Assembly: GCA_011960625.1 (NCBI GenBank)
Contig: BLMJ01000009.1
Location: 1 to 64,000 of the forward strand
DNA: 64,000 nucleotides
Source: Lachnospiraceae bacterium
GTDB taxonomy: Bacteria; Bacillota; Clostridia; Lachnospirales; Lachnospiraceae
Direction of reading: 5' to 3'
Both the position numbers and the translations under genes were made by a program. Numbering within the stretch: position 1 is the stretch's first letter; the number at the start of each line of letters is the position of its first letter. The notes under the pieces were generated by a model. It had not been told where the DNA came from and made no database searches. It worked only from the letters and a program-made list of their open reading frames with translations. Of this stretch, positions 8,142 through 15,516 are shown one piece after another.

Positions 8142-10229
8142 ATGTACAAACAATTTGAGATGGAGTTAGCCGGAAGAAAGCTCTGTGTGGACGTGGACAG
8201 AGTGGCAAAGCAGGCCAATGGAGCCGTATTGATGCACTATGGAGACACGACGGTTCTGTGTACGGCGACGGCTTCTGAGAAACCAAGAGAGGGAATCGAT
8301 TTCTTCCCATTAAGTGTAGAGTATAATGAAAGACTGTATTCCGTTGGGAAGATTCCGGGAGGCTTTAACAAACGAGAGGGCAAGGCTTCCGAGAATGCAA
8401 TTCTTACCTGCCGTGTGATTGACCGTCCTATGCGTCCTCTGTTCCCGAAGGATTACCGGAATGATGTTACGCTTGAGAATCTTGTGCTGTCTGTGGATCA
8501 GGACTGTTCCCCTGAGCTTACGGCCATGTTAGGTGCGGCCATTGCCACGAGTATTTCAGATATCCCATTTGACGGGCCTATTTCCACGACGCAGGTAGGT
8601 CTGGTTGAGGGAGAGTTCGTGTTCAATCCCACGGCGGCCCAGAAGGAAGTGTCTGACCTTGCACTGACGGTGGCTTCCACCAAGGAGAAGGTCATTATGA
8701 TTGAAGCGGGAGCCAACGAGGTTTCAGAGCAGAAGATGATTGAGGCGATTTTTGCAGCACATGAGATGAACCAGAAGGTGATTGCATTTATCGATACCAT
8801 TGTGGCTGAGTGCGGCAAGAAGAAACATGAATATGAGAGCTGCGCAGTTCCAAAAGAGCTGTTTGAGGCTATTTGTGAGATTGTTCCTCCAGAGGCAATG
8901 GAGGAAGCGGTATTTACGGATGAGAAGCAGGTACGCGAGGAGAATATCCGCCAGATTACAGAAAAGTTAGAGGAAGCATTTGCGGAGAAAGAGGAATGGT
9001 TAGCTGTGCTTGGAGAAGCGGTTTACCAGTATCAGAAGAAGACTGTGCGCAAAATGATTCTTAAGGATCATAAACGTCCGGACGGAAGAGCCATTGACCA
9101 GATCCGCCCATTAGCGGCAGAGATTGACTTAATTCCGCGGGTTCACGGTTCTGCAATGTTTACCCGAGGACAGACGCAGATTTGTACAATTACCACGTTG
9201 GCGCCCCTTGCGGAGGCTCAGAGATTGGATGGGTTGGATGAGTCGGAGACTTCTAAGAGATATATGCACCACTATAACTTTCCGTCTTATTCTGTGGGAG
9301 AGACAAGACCTTCCAGAGGGCCGGGACGCCGTGAGATTGGACATGGCGCGTTGGCAGAGCGGGCGTTGATTCCAGTGCTTCCAAGTGAGACAGAGTTCCC
9401 TTATGCGATTCGTACCGTATCGGAAACCTTTGAGTCTAACGGCTCTACGTCACAGGCGAGTATCTGCGCCTCCTCTATGTCGCTGATGACGGCAGGCGTG
9501 CCGATAAAGGCAGCAGTTGCAGGCATTTCAGCAGGTCTGGTGACAGGAGATACGGATGAGGATTATCTGGTGCTTACGGATATCCAGGGGCTTGAGGATT
9601 TCTTTGGAGATATGGACTTTAAGGTTGCAGGAACCCACAAAGGAATCACGGCGATTCAGATGGATATCAAGATCCATGGCCTGACAAGACCAATTATTGA
9701 GGAAGCGATTGCCGCGACGAAGAAGGCGAGAACATACATCCTCGACGAGGTGATGGCAAAGACCATTGATGCGCCAAGGCCAGAGGTAGGCCCCTATGCG
9801 CCTAAGATTATTCAGATGCAGATTGACCCGCAGAAGATTGGCGACGTAGTTGGACAGCGTGGTAAGACCATTAATGCCATTATTGACCAGACTGGCGTGA
9901 AGATTGACATTACGGATGATGGTTCTGTGTCTATCTGTGGAACAGATGCAAAGAGCATGGAGGAAGCAAAGAAGCTTATCTATATTATCGTGACCGATTT
10001 CGAGGCAGGACAAGTTCTGGAAGGAAAGGTTGTCAGCATTAAGGAGTTTGGTGCGTTCATTGAATTTGCACCAGGCAAGGAGGGAATGGTACACATTTCC
10101 AAGATTGCAAAGGAAAGAGTAAGACAGGTGGAGGACGTACTGACGCTGGGAGATGTGGTGAAGGTAGTCTGCCTGGGTAAGGATAAAATGGGACGGATTT
10201 CATTTAGTATGAAAGACGTTGCTGAGTAA
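8142..10229 (+). CDS. pnp: Polyribonucleotide nucleotidyltransferase (PNPase)
   Basis: Phosphorolytic 3'-5' exoribonuclease of mRNA turnover. The 695-aa product has two RNase PH domains (about residues 1-210 and 310-540) linked by an all-alpha domain. A KH domain (about 550-615, with GDVVGQRGKTINAII in place of the commoner GPGGK loop) and an S1 domain (about 623-692, VSIKEFGAFIEF) follow. The track start at 8058 lies inside the leader hairpin. ATG 8142 follows aagaaggaga and gives MYKQFEMELAGRKLCVD, the conserved N-terminus. It is followed by a strong terminator, so pnp is the last gene of the rpsO-pnp unit. Confidence 0.97.
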   Translation: MYKQFEMELAGRKLCVDVDRVAKQANGAVLMHYGDTTVLCTATASEKPREGIDFFPLSVEYNERLYSVGKIPGGFNKREGKASENAILTCRVIDRPMRPLFPKDYRNDVTLENLVLSVDQDCSPELTAMLGAAIATSISDIPFDGPISTTQVGLVEGEFVFNPTAAQKEVSDLALTVASTKEKVIMIEAGANEVSEQKMIEAIFAAHEMNQKVIAFIDTIVAECGKKKHEYESCAVPKELFEAICEIVPPEAMEEAVFTDEKQVREENIRQITEKLEEAFAEKEEWLAVLGEAVYQYQKKTVRKMILKDHKRPDGRAIDQIRPLAAEIDLIPRVHGSAMFTRGQTQICTITTLAPLAEAQRLDGLDESETSKRYMHHYNFPSYSVGETRPSRGPGRREIGHGALAERALIPVLPSETEFPYAIRTVSETFESNGSTSQASICASSMSLMTAGVPIKAAVAGISAGLVTGDTDEDYLVLTDIQGLEDFFGDMDFKVAGTHKGITAIQMDIKIHGLTRPIIEEAIAATKKARTYILDEVMAKTIDAPRPEVGPYAPKIIQMQIDPQKIGDVVGQRGKTINAIIDQTGVKIDITDDGSVSICGTDAKSMEEAKKLIYIIVTDFEAGQVLEGKVVSIKEFGAFIEFAPGKEGMVHISKIAKERVRQVEDVLTLGDVVKVVCLGKDKMGRISFSMKDVAE

Positions 10230-10283
10230 ACACAGAACGTTTGCCCATTAGCTGCTTTTTCTGTATACAGTAGTATGAATAAA

Positions 10284-10326
10284 CCGAGACACAGCAGAGA
10301 ATTAGCTGCTATGTCTCGGTTTTTTT
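10284..10326 (+). terminator. Rho-independent terminator after pnp
   Basis: A 14-bp stem CCGAGACACAGCAG / CTGCTATGTCTCGG with one C-A mismatch and an 8-nt loop is followed directly by seven T residues. Confidence 0.9.
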
Positions 10327-10385
10327 ATATTTTATTCATAAATCCAAAGCCTGTACATATATTGGAAAAGAAGAGGTGGACAGAT

Positions 10386-11333
10386 ATGCGAAATGACAGA
10401 GTAATGAGGGTTCTGCCCCGCAATGTCCGAATTGCCCTAAGTCGGGAACAACTGAATGATTCCTATGTACAGGAGCTTCGACTTCGCGTGGGTAAGCCGC
10501 TTCTGATGGTTTACGGCGGCAGAGAGCGGATGATTCGAAATGAGAGGGACGGACCTTATATTGTGACCAAAGAGGACGTAAGGGAGATGCTGGAATATGT
10601 CAGTAATTTTTCCTTATATGCGTACGAGCAGGAAATGAAACAGGGATTTATAACAATTGAGGGAGGACACAGAGTGGGGATTACAGGTCAGGCAATCATA
10701 GAGAAGGGCAGGGTGAAGAACCTGCGCTATATCTCTTCCATTAATCTAAGGATGTCCCATGAGGCTTTGGGATGCGCGGATTCGGTATTTCCATATCTCA
10801 CGCAGGAAGGGCAGCTTTGCCATACGCTGATTGTCTCCCCGCCAGGCTGCGGAAAGACAACCTTGCTCCGTGATATGATACGTCAGATTTCCGATGGAAA
10901 CCGATGGGTAAGAGGAATGGCTGTGGGGGTAGTAGATGAACGTTCAGAGATTGGGGGCTGTTACAAAGGCGTGGCGCAAAACGAATTGGGCATCCGTACC
11001 GATATCCTGGACGGCTGTCCAAAGGCAGAAGGGATGACGATGTTGATTCGTTCCATGAGCCCGGCAGTTGTAGCTGTGGACGAGATCGGATCGGCGGAGG
11101 ATGTACATGCCATAGAGCACGCCATGCACTGCGGCTGCCGGCTGCTTGCCACAATCCATGCGGCTTCTATTGAGGAATTGAAAAAGAAGCCTCTCATTAA
11201 CCGCATGGTGGCAGAAAAACAATTTGAGAGATATATACTGCTTGGAAAAAGAGAACGTATCGGGCAGATAAAGGGATTATTTGATAACCGGGGAAGCCTC
11301 CTTTACAGTGAGACAGGAAGCGGCTCATGTTGA
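10386..11333 (+). CDS. spoIIIAA: Stage III sporulation protein AA (ATPase)
   Basis: Secretion-ATPase-like protein of the mother cell that powers the SpoIIIA-SpoIIQ channel needed for SigG activity in the forespore. Walker A is PPGCGKTTLL (about residues 152-161) and Walker B is VVAVDEIG. The track ORF starts at 10275 inside the pnp terminator. ATG 10386 follows agaggtgg and gives MRNDRVMRVLPRNVRIA, 315 aa. A mother-cell SigE promoter is expected; TCATAAA..13..CATATATT at 10336-10363 resembles one but the spacing is one base short. It is the first gene of a complete AA-AH operon, and its stop overlaps the spoIIIAB start. Confidence 0.95.
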   Translation: MRNDRVMRVLPRNVRIALSREQLNDSYVQELRLRVGKPLLMVYGGRERMIRNERDGPYIVTKEDVREMLEYVSNFSLYAYEQEMKQGFITIEGGHRVGITGQAIIEKGRVKNLRYISSINLRMSHEALGCADSVFPYLTQEGQLCHTLIVSPPGCGKTTLLRDMIRQISDGNRWVRGMAVGVVDERSEIGGCYKGVAQNELGIRTDILDGCPKAEGMTMLIRSMSPAVVAVDEIGSAEDVHAIEHAMHCGCRLLATIHAASIEELKKKPLINRMVAEKQFERYILLGKRERIGQIKGLFDNRGSLLYSETGSGSC

Positions 11334-11848
11334 TGAAAATCATCGGCGGCGTGCTCGTCATTGCAGCCACCTCTATGTGGGGTCACGCTGCGGCAGAGAG
11401 AGAGAAAAATCGTTATGACCAGCTTCAATATCTTCAAAAGCTCCTATATATGTTAAGGAGTGAGATATTGTACGCAAGGTCCTATTTAGGAGAGGCATTT
11501 TTGCAGATTGGCCAAAGGGCAAAAAGTCCATACCAGGAATGGCTGCTTAAGCTGTGTATGCAGATGGAGGAAAAGCGCGAAGGAGCATTTGCAGGCATGT
11601 GGGAAGAGAGTATCTATGACTTTCTGAAGGATTCCGGACTTCCGAAAAAAGAACTTTTGCGCCTTGCCGCCTTTGGAAGCCAGCTTGGGAGCGCAGATGC
11701 CGAGATGCAGGTAAAGACTCTGGATTTGTATCTGGAGGAGCTTCGCCTTTCTATGGAGGAGCTGAGGGAGGAAATGCGGACGAAGATAAGACTATGCCAT
11801 TGCCTTGGCGTAATGAGCGGAATCTTTATTACAGTCCTGTTGATATAG
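11327..11848 (+). CDS. spoIIIAB: Stage III sporulation protein AB
   Basis: Component of the SpoIIIA channel with similarity to type II secretion GspF proteins. The 173-aa product has an N-terminal membrane segment (KIIGGVLVIAATSMWGHAAA), a long helical region starting REKNRYDQLQYLQKLLYML, and a C-terminal membrane segment (CHCLGVMSGIFITVLLI). It overlaps spoIIIAA by 7 nt. Assignment rests on position in a complete operon and on the topology and length. Confidence 0.93.
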   Translation: MLMKIIGGVLVIAATSMWGHAAAEREKNRYDQLQYLQKLLYMLRSEILYARSYLGEAFLQIGQRAKSPYQEWLLKLCMQMEEKREGAFAGMWEESIYDFLKDSGLPKKELLRLAAFGSQLGSADAEMQVKTLDLYLEELRLSMEELREEMRTKIRLCHCLGVMSGIFITVLLI

Positions 11849-11857
11849 GAGGAATAC

Positions 11858-12052
11858 ATGAGTGTGAACCTGATATTCAAAATTGCGGCTGTGGGAATTT
11901 TGGTCTCCGTATTAAGCCAGGTCTTAAAACACAGCGGAAGGGAAGAGCAGGCGTTTTTGACCAGTCTTGCAGGACTTTTGCTGGTGCTGTTCTGGATTGT
12001 GCCGTATATCTATGAATTGTTTGAATCCATTAAACAGCTATTTTCATTATAA
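11858..12052 (+). CDS. spoIIIAC: Stage III sporulation protein AC
   Basis: 64-aa protein with two transmembrane helices (residues about 5-22 and 32-52) separated by LKHSGREEQA, as in the SpoIIIAC family. It is expected to form part of the membrane ring with SpoIIIAD. The start is preceded by aggagg. It lies 9 nt after spoIIIAB and 30 nt before spoIIIAD. Confidence 0.93.
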   Translation: MSVNLIFKIAAVGILVSVLSQVLKHSGREEQAFLTSLAGLLLVLFWIVPYIYELFESIKQLFSL

Positions 12053-12082
12053 AATGTCTGACGGTAGAAAGAAGGGATTGTC

Positions 12083-12469
12083 ATGGACATGTTGCAGATC
12101 GGAATCATGGGGGTAGCCGGGACACTTCTGGCCGTACAGTTTAAAAGTGGGAAAACGGAATATGGGATTTATATAACGGTGACGCTGAGCCTGATTATTT
12201 TTATCAGCGTCTTGGGAAGGCTTGGAACGATTGTAGAGGCTATGAAGGGAATCGGCAGATTTATCCGGCTGGACCAGGCGTACATAGGGACCTTGATTAA
12301 GATGCTCGGCATCACATATGTGGCGGAATTTTCAGCAGGAATCTGCAAAGATGCGGGATATCAGACGATTGCCTCACAGATTGAAATCTTTGGGAAGTTG
12401 GCTGTGATGCTTTTAAGTCTTCCGATTCTCATGACTCTGTTGAACACGATTCGGGAATTTCTGTCATGA
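12083..12469 (+). CDS. spoIIIAD: Stage III sporulation protein AD
   Basis: 128-aa membrane protein, homologous to SpoIIIAC in one part and longer by a second hydrophobic pair. The family block IKMLGITYVAEFSAGICKDAGY is present. It overlaps spoIIIAE by 4 nt (atga). It acts in the outer-forespore membrane complex. Confidence 0.94.
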   Translation: MDMLQIGIMGVAGTLLAVQFKSGKTEYGIYITVTLSLIIFISVLGRLGTIVEAMKGIGRFIRLDQAYIGTLIKMLGITYVAEFSAGICKDAGYQTIASQIEIFGKLAVMLLSLPILMTLLNTIREFLS

Positions 12470-13635
12470 GGAAATGGAAACGTATTTTATTGGTATCGTC
12501 TTTGGCCGTCATGCTTGTGTTTTCATTTCTGCCGCTAAATGCATCGGCAGAGGAGCAAGAGCCTATGGACATGTTTCCGGAAATGAAAGATGCTCTCTTA
12601 AGTCAATATGATTTTAATGAGATAGACCGATCCCTTAAGGAGATGTTTCCCGAAGAGCAGCTTGCGTTTAAGGAGACGCTTATGGGACTTTTGTCCGGGG
12701 ATCTGACGTTTTCCGTAGGGTTACTGGGACGGCTTGTGAAGGATCAGCTTGGATATGCCTTTCGCAGCAGCCGTGACAACCTAATCCATATGTTGATTAT
12801 CGCATTGCTGGCCGCTGTTTTCAGTAATTTTTCCAAGGTATTTCAGAGCCGCCAGATTTCCGACATCAGTTTCTATGCCCTGTACCTGCTTCTTATTGCC
12901 CTTGCTATCAGCTCCTTTGAAGCTGTGGCAGACTGGGTAAGAGGAGGGATTGAAGCTCTGACCGCCTTTATGGGTGTGTTCTGCCCCTTATATTTTCTTG
13001 CAGTTTCTATTGCAAGAGGGAGCGCCACCTCCGTTGCATTCTACCATCTGGTGTTGTTCCTGATTTTTTTAACGGAGGTTCTTATTTTGGACTTTCTGCT
13101 GCCCCTGCTCCATATCTATATGATGGTACGGGTTTTAAATTACCTGTCAGATGAAGACTATTTAAGTAAATTTGCAGAGCTGATTGAAATGGCTGTATCT
13201 TGGATTCTCAAAACGGTACTTGCCTGTATTGTGGGGCTTAATGTAATTCAAGGGTTGATTAGCCCTGCAATCGACGGCATAAAACGAAGCGTAATTACCC
13301 GCAGTGCAGAGGCAATCCCAGGAATTGGGGATGCCCTAGGCGGCATGGCGGAGGTTGCAATCGGAACGGCAGTCCTTGTGAAAAATGGAATCGGTATGGC
13401 AGGCGCCATTGTTTCCATTGCCCTGTGTGTGGTTCCCCTGGTTCAGGTGGCCTGTATTGCTCTTCTCTACAAACTGGCTGCCGCGGTCATACAGCCAGTC
13501 TCCGATAAAAGGATTGTCGGGTGCATCGAGACTGTGGGGGAAGGCTGCAGGCTGTTGCTGGGCGTAATCTTTACTACAGGGTTTCTGTTCCTTCTGACCA
13601 TTGTTGTCGTGGCGGCTGTCACAGGAAATGTGTGA
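12466..13635 (+). CDS. spoIIIAE: Stage III sporulation protein AE
   Basis: Polytopic membrane subunit of the SpoIIIA channel. The 389-aa protein starts with a signal peptide (KRILLVSSLAVMLVFSFLPLNASA, likely cleaved before EEQE). A short soluble segment and about seven hydrophobic segments from residue 105 to the C-terminus follow. SRDNLIHMLIIALLAAVFSNFSKVFQ and the glycine-rich GIGDALGGMAEVAIGTAVLVKNGIG are typical of the family. It starts inside the spoIIIAD stop, so it is translationally coupled. Confidence 0.95.
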   Translation: MRKWKRILLVSSLAVMLVFSFLPLNASAEEQEPMDMFPEMKDALLSQYDFNEIDRSLKEMFPEEQLAFKETLMGLLSGDLTFSVGLLGRLVKDQLGYAFRSSRDNLIHMLIIALLAAVFSNFSKVFQSRQISDISFYALYLLLIALAISSFEAVADWVRGGIEALTAFMGVFCPLYFLAVSIARGSATSVAFYHLVLFLIFLTEVLILDFLLPLLHIYMMVRVLNYLSDEDYLSKFAELIEMAVSWILKTVLACIVGLNVIQGLISPAIDGIKRSVITRSAEAIPGIGDALGGMAEVAIGTAVLVKNGIGMAGAIVSIALCVVPLVQVACIALLYKLAAAVIQPVSDKRIVGCIETVGEGCRLLLGVIFTTGFLFLLTIVVVAAVTGNV

Positions 13636-13644
13636 GGTGTGAGA

Positions 13645-14016
13645 ATGTTTTCTTATTTGTACGAATGGATCAGGAGCATATCCTTTTACATGATCATGGT
13701 AACGGCGGCCATACATGTGATTCCAAACTCTGACTACAAGCGGTATATCCGCTTTTTTACCGGTCTGGTGCTTGTGGTCATGCTGACGGACCCATTTCTT
13801 AGGCTTCTGGGGATGGGGGATTTGTGGCAGAAGCTTTATGAAAGCCCCATATATCAGGAGCAGGTAGAAAAAATGGAACAGGCGGCCCAGATTCTAGGCG
13901 AAATGTCTGAAGCTTTTGAAGAACAGGCGAACCATGGCCAGAATGTAGAAACAGATTTTGAGCAGGAGGCGGAAGAAACCAGGATAGGAGTGGAGGAGAT
14001 TAAAATCGGAAGATAG
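13645..14016 (+). CDS. spoIIIAF: Stage III sporulation protein AF
   Basis: Channel protein with two N-terminal transmembrane helices (SISFYMIMVTAAIHVI and YIRFFTGLVLVVMLTDPFLRLL) and a soluble C-terminal domain. The track uses GTG 13639; ATG 13645 lies 5 nt after gaggtg and gives MFSYLYEWIRSISFY, which matches the family N-terminus better. 123 aa. The C-terminal part is acidic and helical and shorter than in B. subtilis. Confidence 0.92.
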   Translation: MFSYLYEWIRSISFYMIMVTAAIHVIPNSDYKRYIRFFTGLVLVVMLTDPFLRLLGMGDLWQKLYESPIYQEQVEKMEQAAQILGEMSEAFEEQANHGQNVETDFEQEAEETRIGVEEIKIGR

Positions 14017-14035
14017 TGTGGGGAGGGGGATACAT

Positions 14036-14638
14036 GTGGAAGACTTAAAGAAGAGGTTATTTGAGATTCCCAAGAAGATTTCTTTGAAAAAGCTGAAAAA
14101 GGACCAGCTTCTGATACTTGTGCTGGCAGGAATCCTTTTGTTGGTCATAGCTCTTCCTACGGAAAAGAAAGGAGTTGAGAAAGGGAAGACCGAAACGGGG
14201 TTAAGCCCTACGGAAGGGCGGGAGGAAGTCAGTCAGAACGAATATCTATACAATCTGGAAAGCCGTCTTAAGGAGGCGCTCTCCCAGATGTCCGGGGTTG
14301 GGGATGTGACTGTGATGATTACACTGAAATCTTCGGCGGAGAAAGTGGTGGAAAAAGATGTGGCAGTCACGAATGAGGCGGTCTCAGAATCGGACAGTCA
14401 GGGTGGAGCACGAACGACCCATAACAGCACCCACGGGGAGGCAACCGTGTACAATGACGGCAGCTCCCAAAGCCAGCCCTATGTCAGCAAAGAGTTAAGT
14501 CCTCAGATTGAGGGGGTAGTGGTCATTGCCGAAGGCGGCGCAGATTCCGTAGTTAAACAGAATATAACTGAAGCAGTTCAGGCATTATTTGGGATAGACA
14601 CGCATAAGATTAGGATAATGAAGAAGAGTTCAAAATAA
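14036..14638 (+). CDS. spoIIIAG: Stage III sporulation protein AG
   Basis: Forms the large ring of the SpoIIIA-SpoIIQ channel. It has one transmembrane helix (LLILVLAGILLLVIAL) and an extracytoplasmic ring-building domain with LEEALSQMSGVGDVTVMITLKSS-type sequence; here the block reads LKEALSQMSGVGDVTVMITL. The family's GVVVIAEGG segment is near the C-terminus. The start chosen is GTG 14036, which has gggaggggg 6 nt upstream; the track start GTG 14018 would place that site inside the gene. 200 aa. Confidence 0.93.
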   Translation: MEDLKKRLFEIPKKISLKKLKKDQLLILVLAGILLLVIALPTEKKGVEKGKTETGLSPTEGREEVSQNEYLYNLESRLKEALSQMSGVGDVTVMITLKSSAEKVVEKDVAVTNEAVSESDSQGGARTTHNSTHGEATVYNDGSSQSQPYVSKELSPQIEGVVVIAEGGADSVVKQNITEAVQALFGIDTHKIRIMKKSSK

Positions 14639-14663
14639 TGTGGCAAAAGTAGGAGGAAGAACA

Positions 14664-15296
14664 GTGAAACAAATAGTGAAGAAGAACCAGATCATTATTG
14701 CAGCTTTGGCTGTCATGATTGCGGCAGCAGGATATCTGAATTATTCCGGAAAGATTTTCGGGGACAAGAAAGAGGCTGAGACTGCAAACGCAGAGCTTGC
14801 AAACCAGGAGCTTCTGGATATCTCAGAGGAAGATCTTGCCAGTGCGTCAGACGACATTGAGAGTCAGGACGGCGAAGGATCTGACGGAAGTGTAGACGGC
14901 ACGCCAGGCGAAGCTGTGCTGACGGGCGGCGAGGCAAGTGCAGTAGTTGCGGAGGCGAAGGTAGCTAGAGAACAGGTGAGGGCTAAGAATAAAGAATCTT
15001 TGCTTGAGATTATCGACAATGATACACTGAGCGAAGCGCAGAAACAGGATGCAATAAACCAGATGGTGGCAATGACAGATTTGGCAGAGAAGGAAGCGGC
15101 GGCCGAGACCCTGTTGGCATCTAAGGGATTTGACGAGGTGGTCATAAGCTTATCGGCGGATACGGCAGATGTGGTGGTAAATGCAGCTGACTTAAGTGAT
15201 GCTAACCGTGCGCAGATTGAAGATATTGTGGCGCGTAAAACAGGGGTGGCGGCTCAGAATATTGTGATTACGCCTGTGAGTACGGAAGGAAAATAG
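14664..15296 (+). CDS. spoIIIAH: Stage III sporulation protein AH
   Basis: Mother-cell membrane protein whose ring-building domain interlocks with forespore SpoIIQ. The sequence has one transmembrane helix (IIIAALAVMIAAAGYLNY), an acidic linker (about residues 35-90) and a C-terminal YscJ/FliF-like domain. That domain contains SLLEIIDNDTLSEAQKQDAI, AETLLASKGFDEVVISL and GVAAQNIVITP. GTG 14664 is preferred over the track GTG 14640 because ggaggaag lies just before it. 210 aa. It closes the operon and is followed by an 18-bp perfect hairpin. Confidence 0.93.
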   Translation: MKQIVKKNQIIIAALAVMIAAAGYLNYSGKIFGDKKEAETANAELANQELLDISEEDLASASDDIESQDGEGSDGSVDGTPGEAVLTGGEASAVVAEAKVAREQVRAKNKESLLEIIDNDTLSEAQKQDAINQMVAMTDLAEKEAAAETLLASKGFDEVVISLSADTADVVVNAADLSDANRAQIEDIVARKTGVAAQNIVITPVSTEGK

Positions 15297-15321
15297 ATGT
15301 GTGAAATTCCTGAATGGATGT

Positions 15322-15363
15322 GGAGACTTAGAAGTAAGGGAGAAGCCTTACTTCTAAGTCTCC
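15322..15363 (+). terminator. Perfect 18-bp hairpin after spoIIIAH
   Basis: GGAGACTTAGAAGTAAGG pairs perfectly with CCTTACTTCTAAGTCTCC around a 6-nt loop gagaag. The tail (ataagtatttt) has no real T-run on either strand, so it may be a stabilising or processed 3' end rather than a classical intrinsic terminator. Confidence 0.5.
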
Positions 15364-15426
15364 ATAAGTATTTTAGACATTGGGAGATATTTTCAGACGT
15401 TTTAGAGCGTTTCCAACAGAAAAATA

Positions 15427-15455
15427 TTTACATTGAATTAGAAGTTTATTATAAT
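15427..15455 (+). promoter_or_regulatory. SigA promoter of the FtsA-like gene
   Basis: TTTACA (15427-15432), 17-bp spacer, TATAAT (15450-15455). This is an almost perfect vegetative promoter 61 nt before the start codon, so the gene is expressed independently of sporulation. Confidence 0.85.
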
Positions 15456-15516
15456 AGTCTATAGTGAAAATTTATGGGCGGGAGATTAGCCGCCTATATT
15501 ACGCAGGAGGAGCGAC

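Noticed and set aside
15297-15463. 53-codon open frame MCEIPEWMWRLRSKG... after spoIIIAH
   Set aside because: It runs straight through the 18-bp hairpin and into the promoter of the next gene and has no ribosome site; probably chance.
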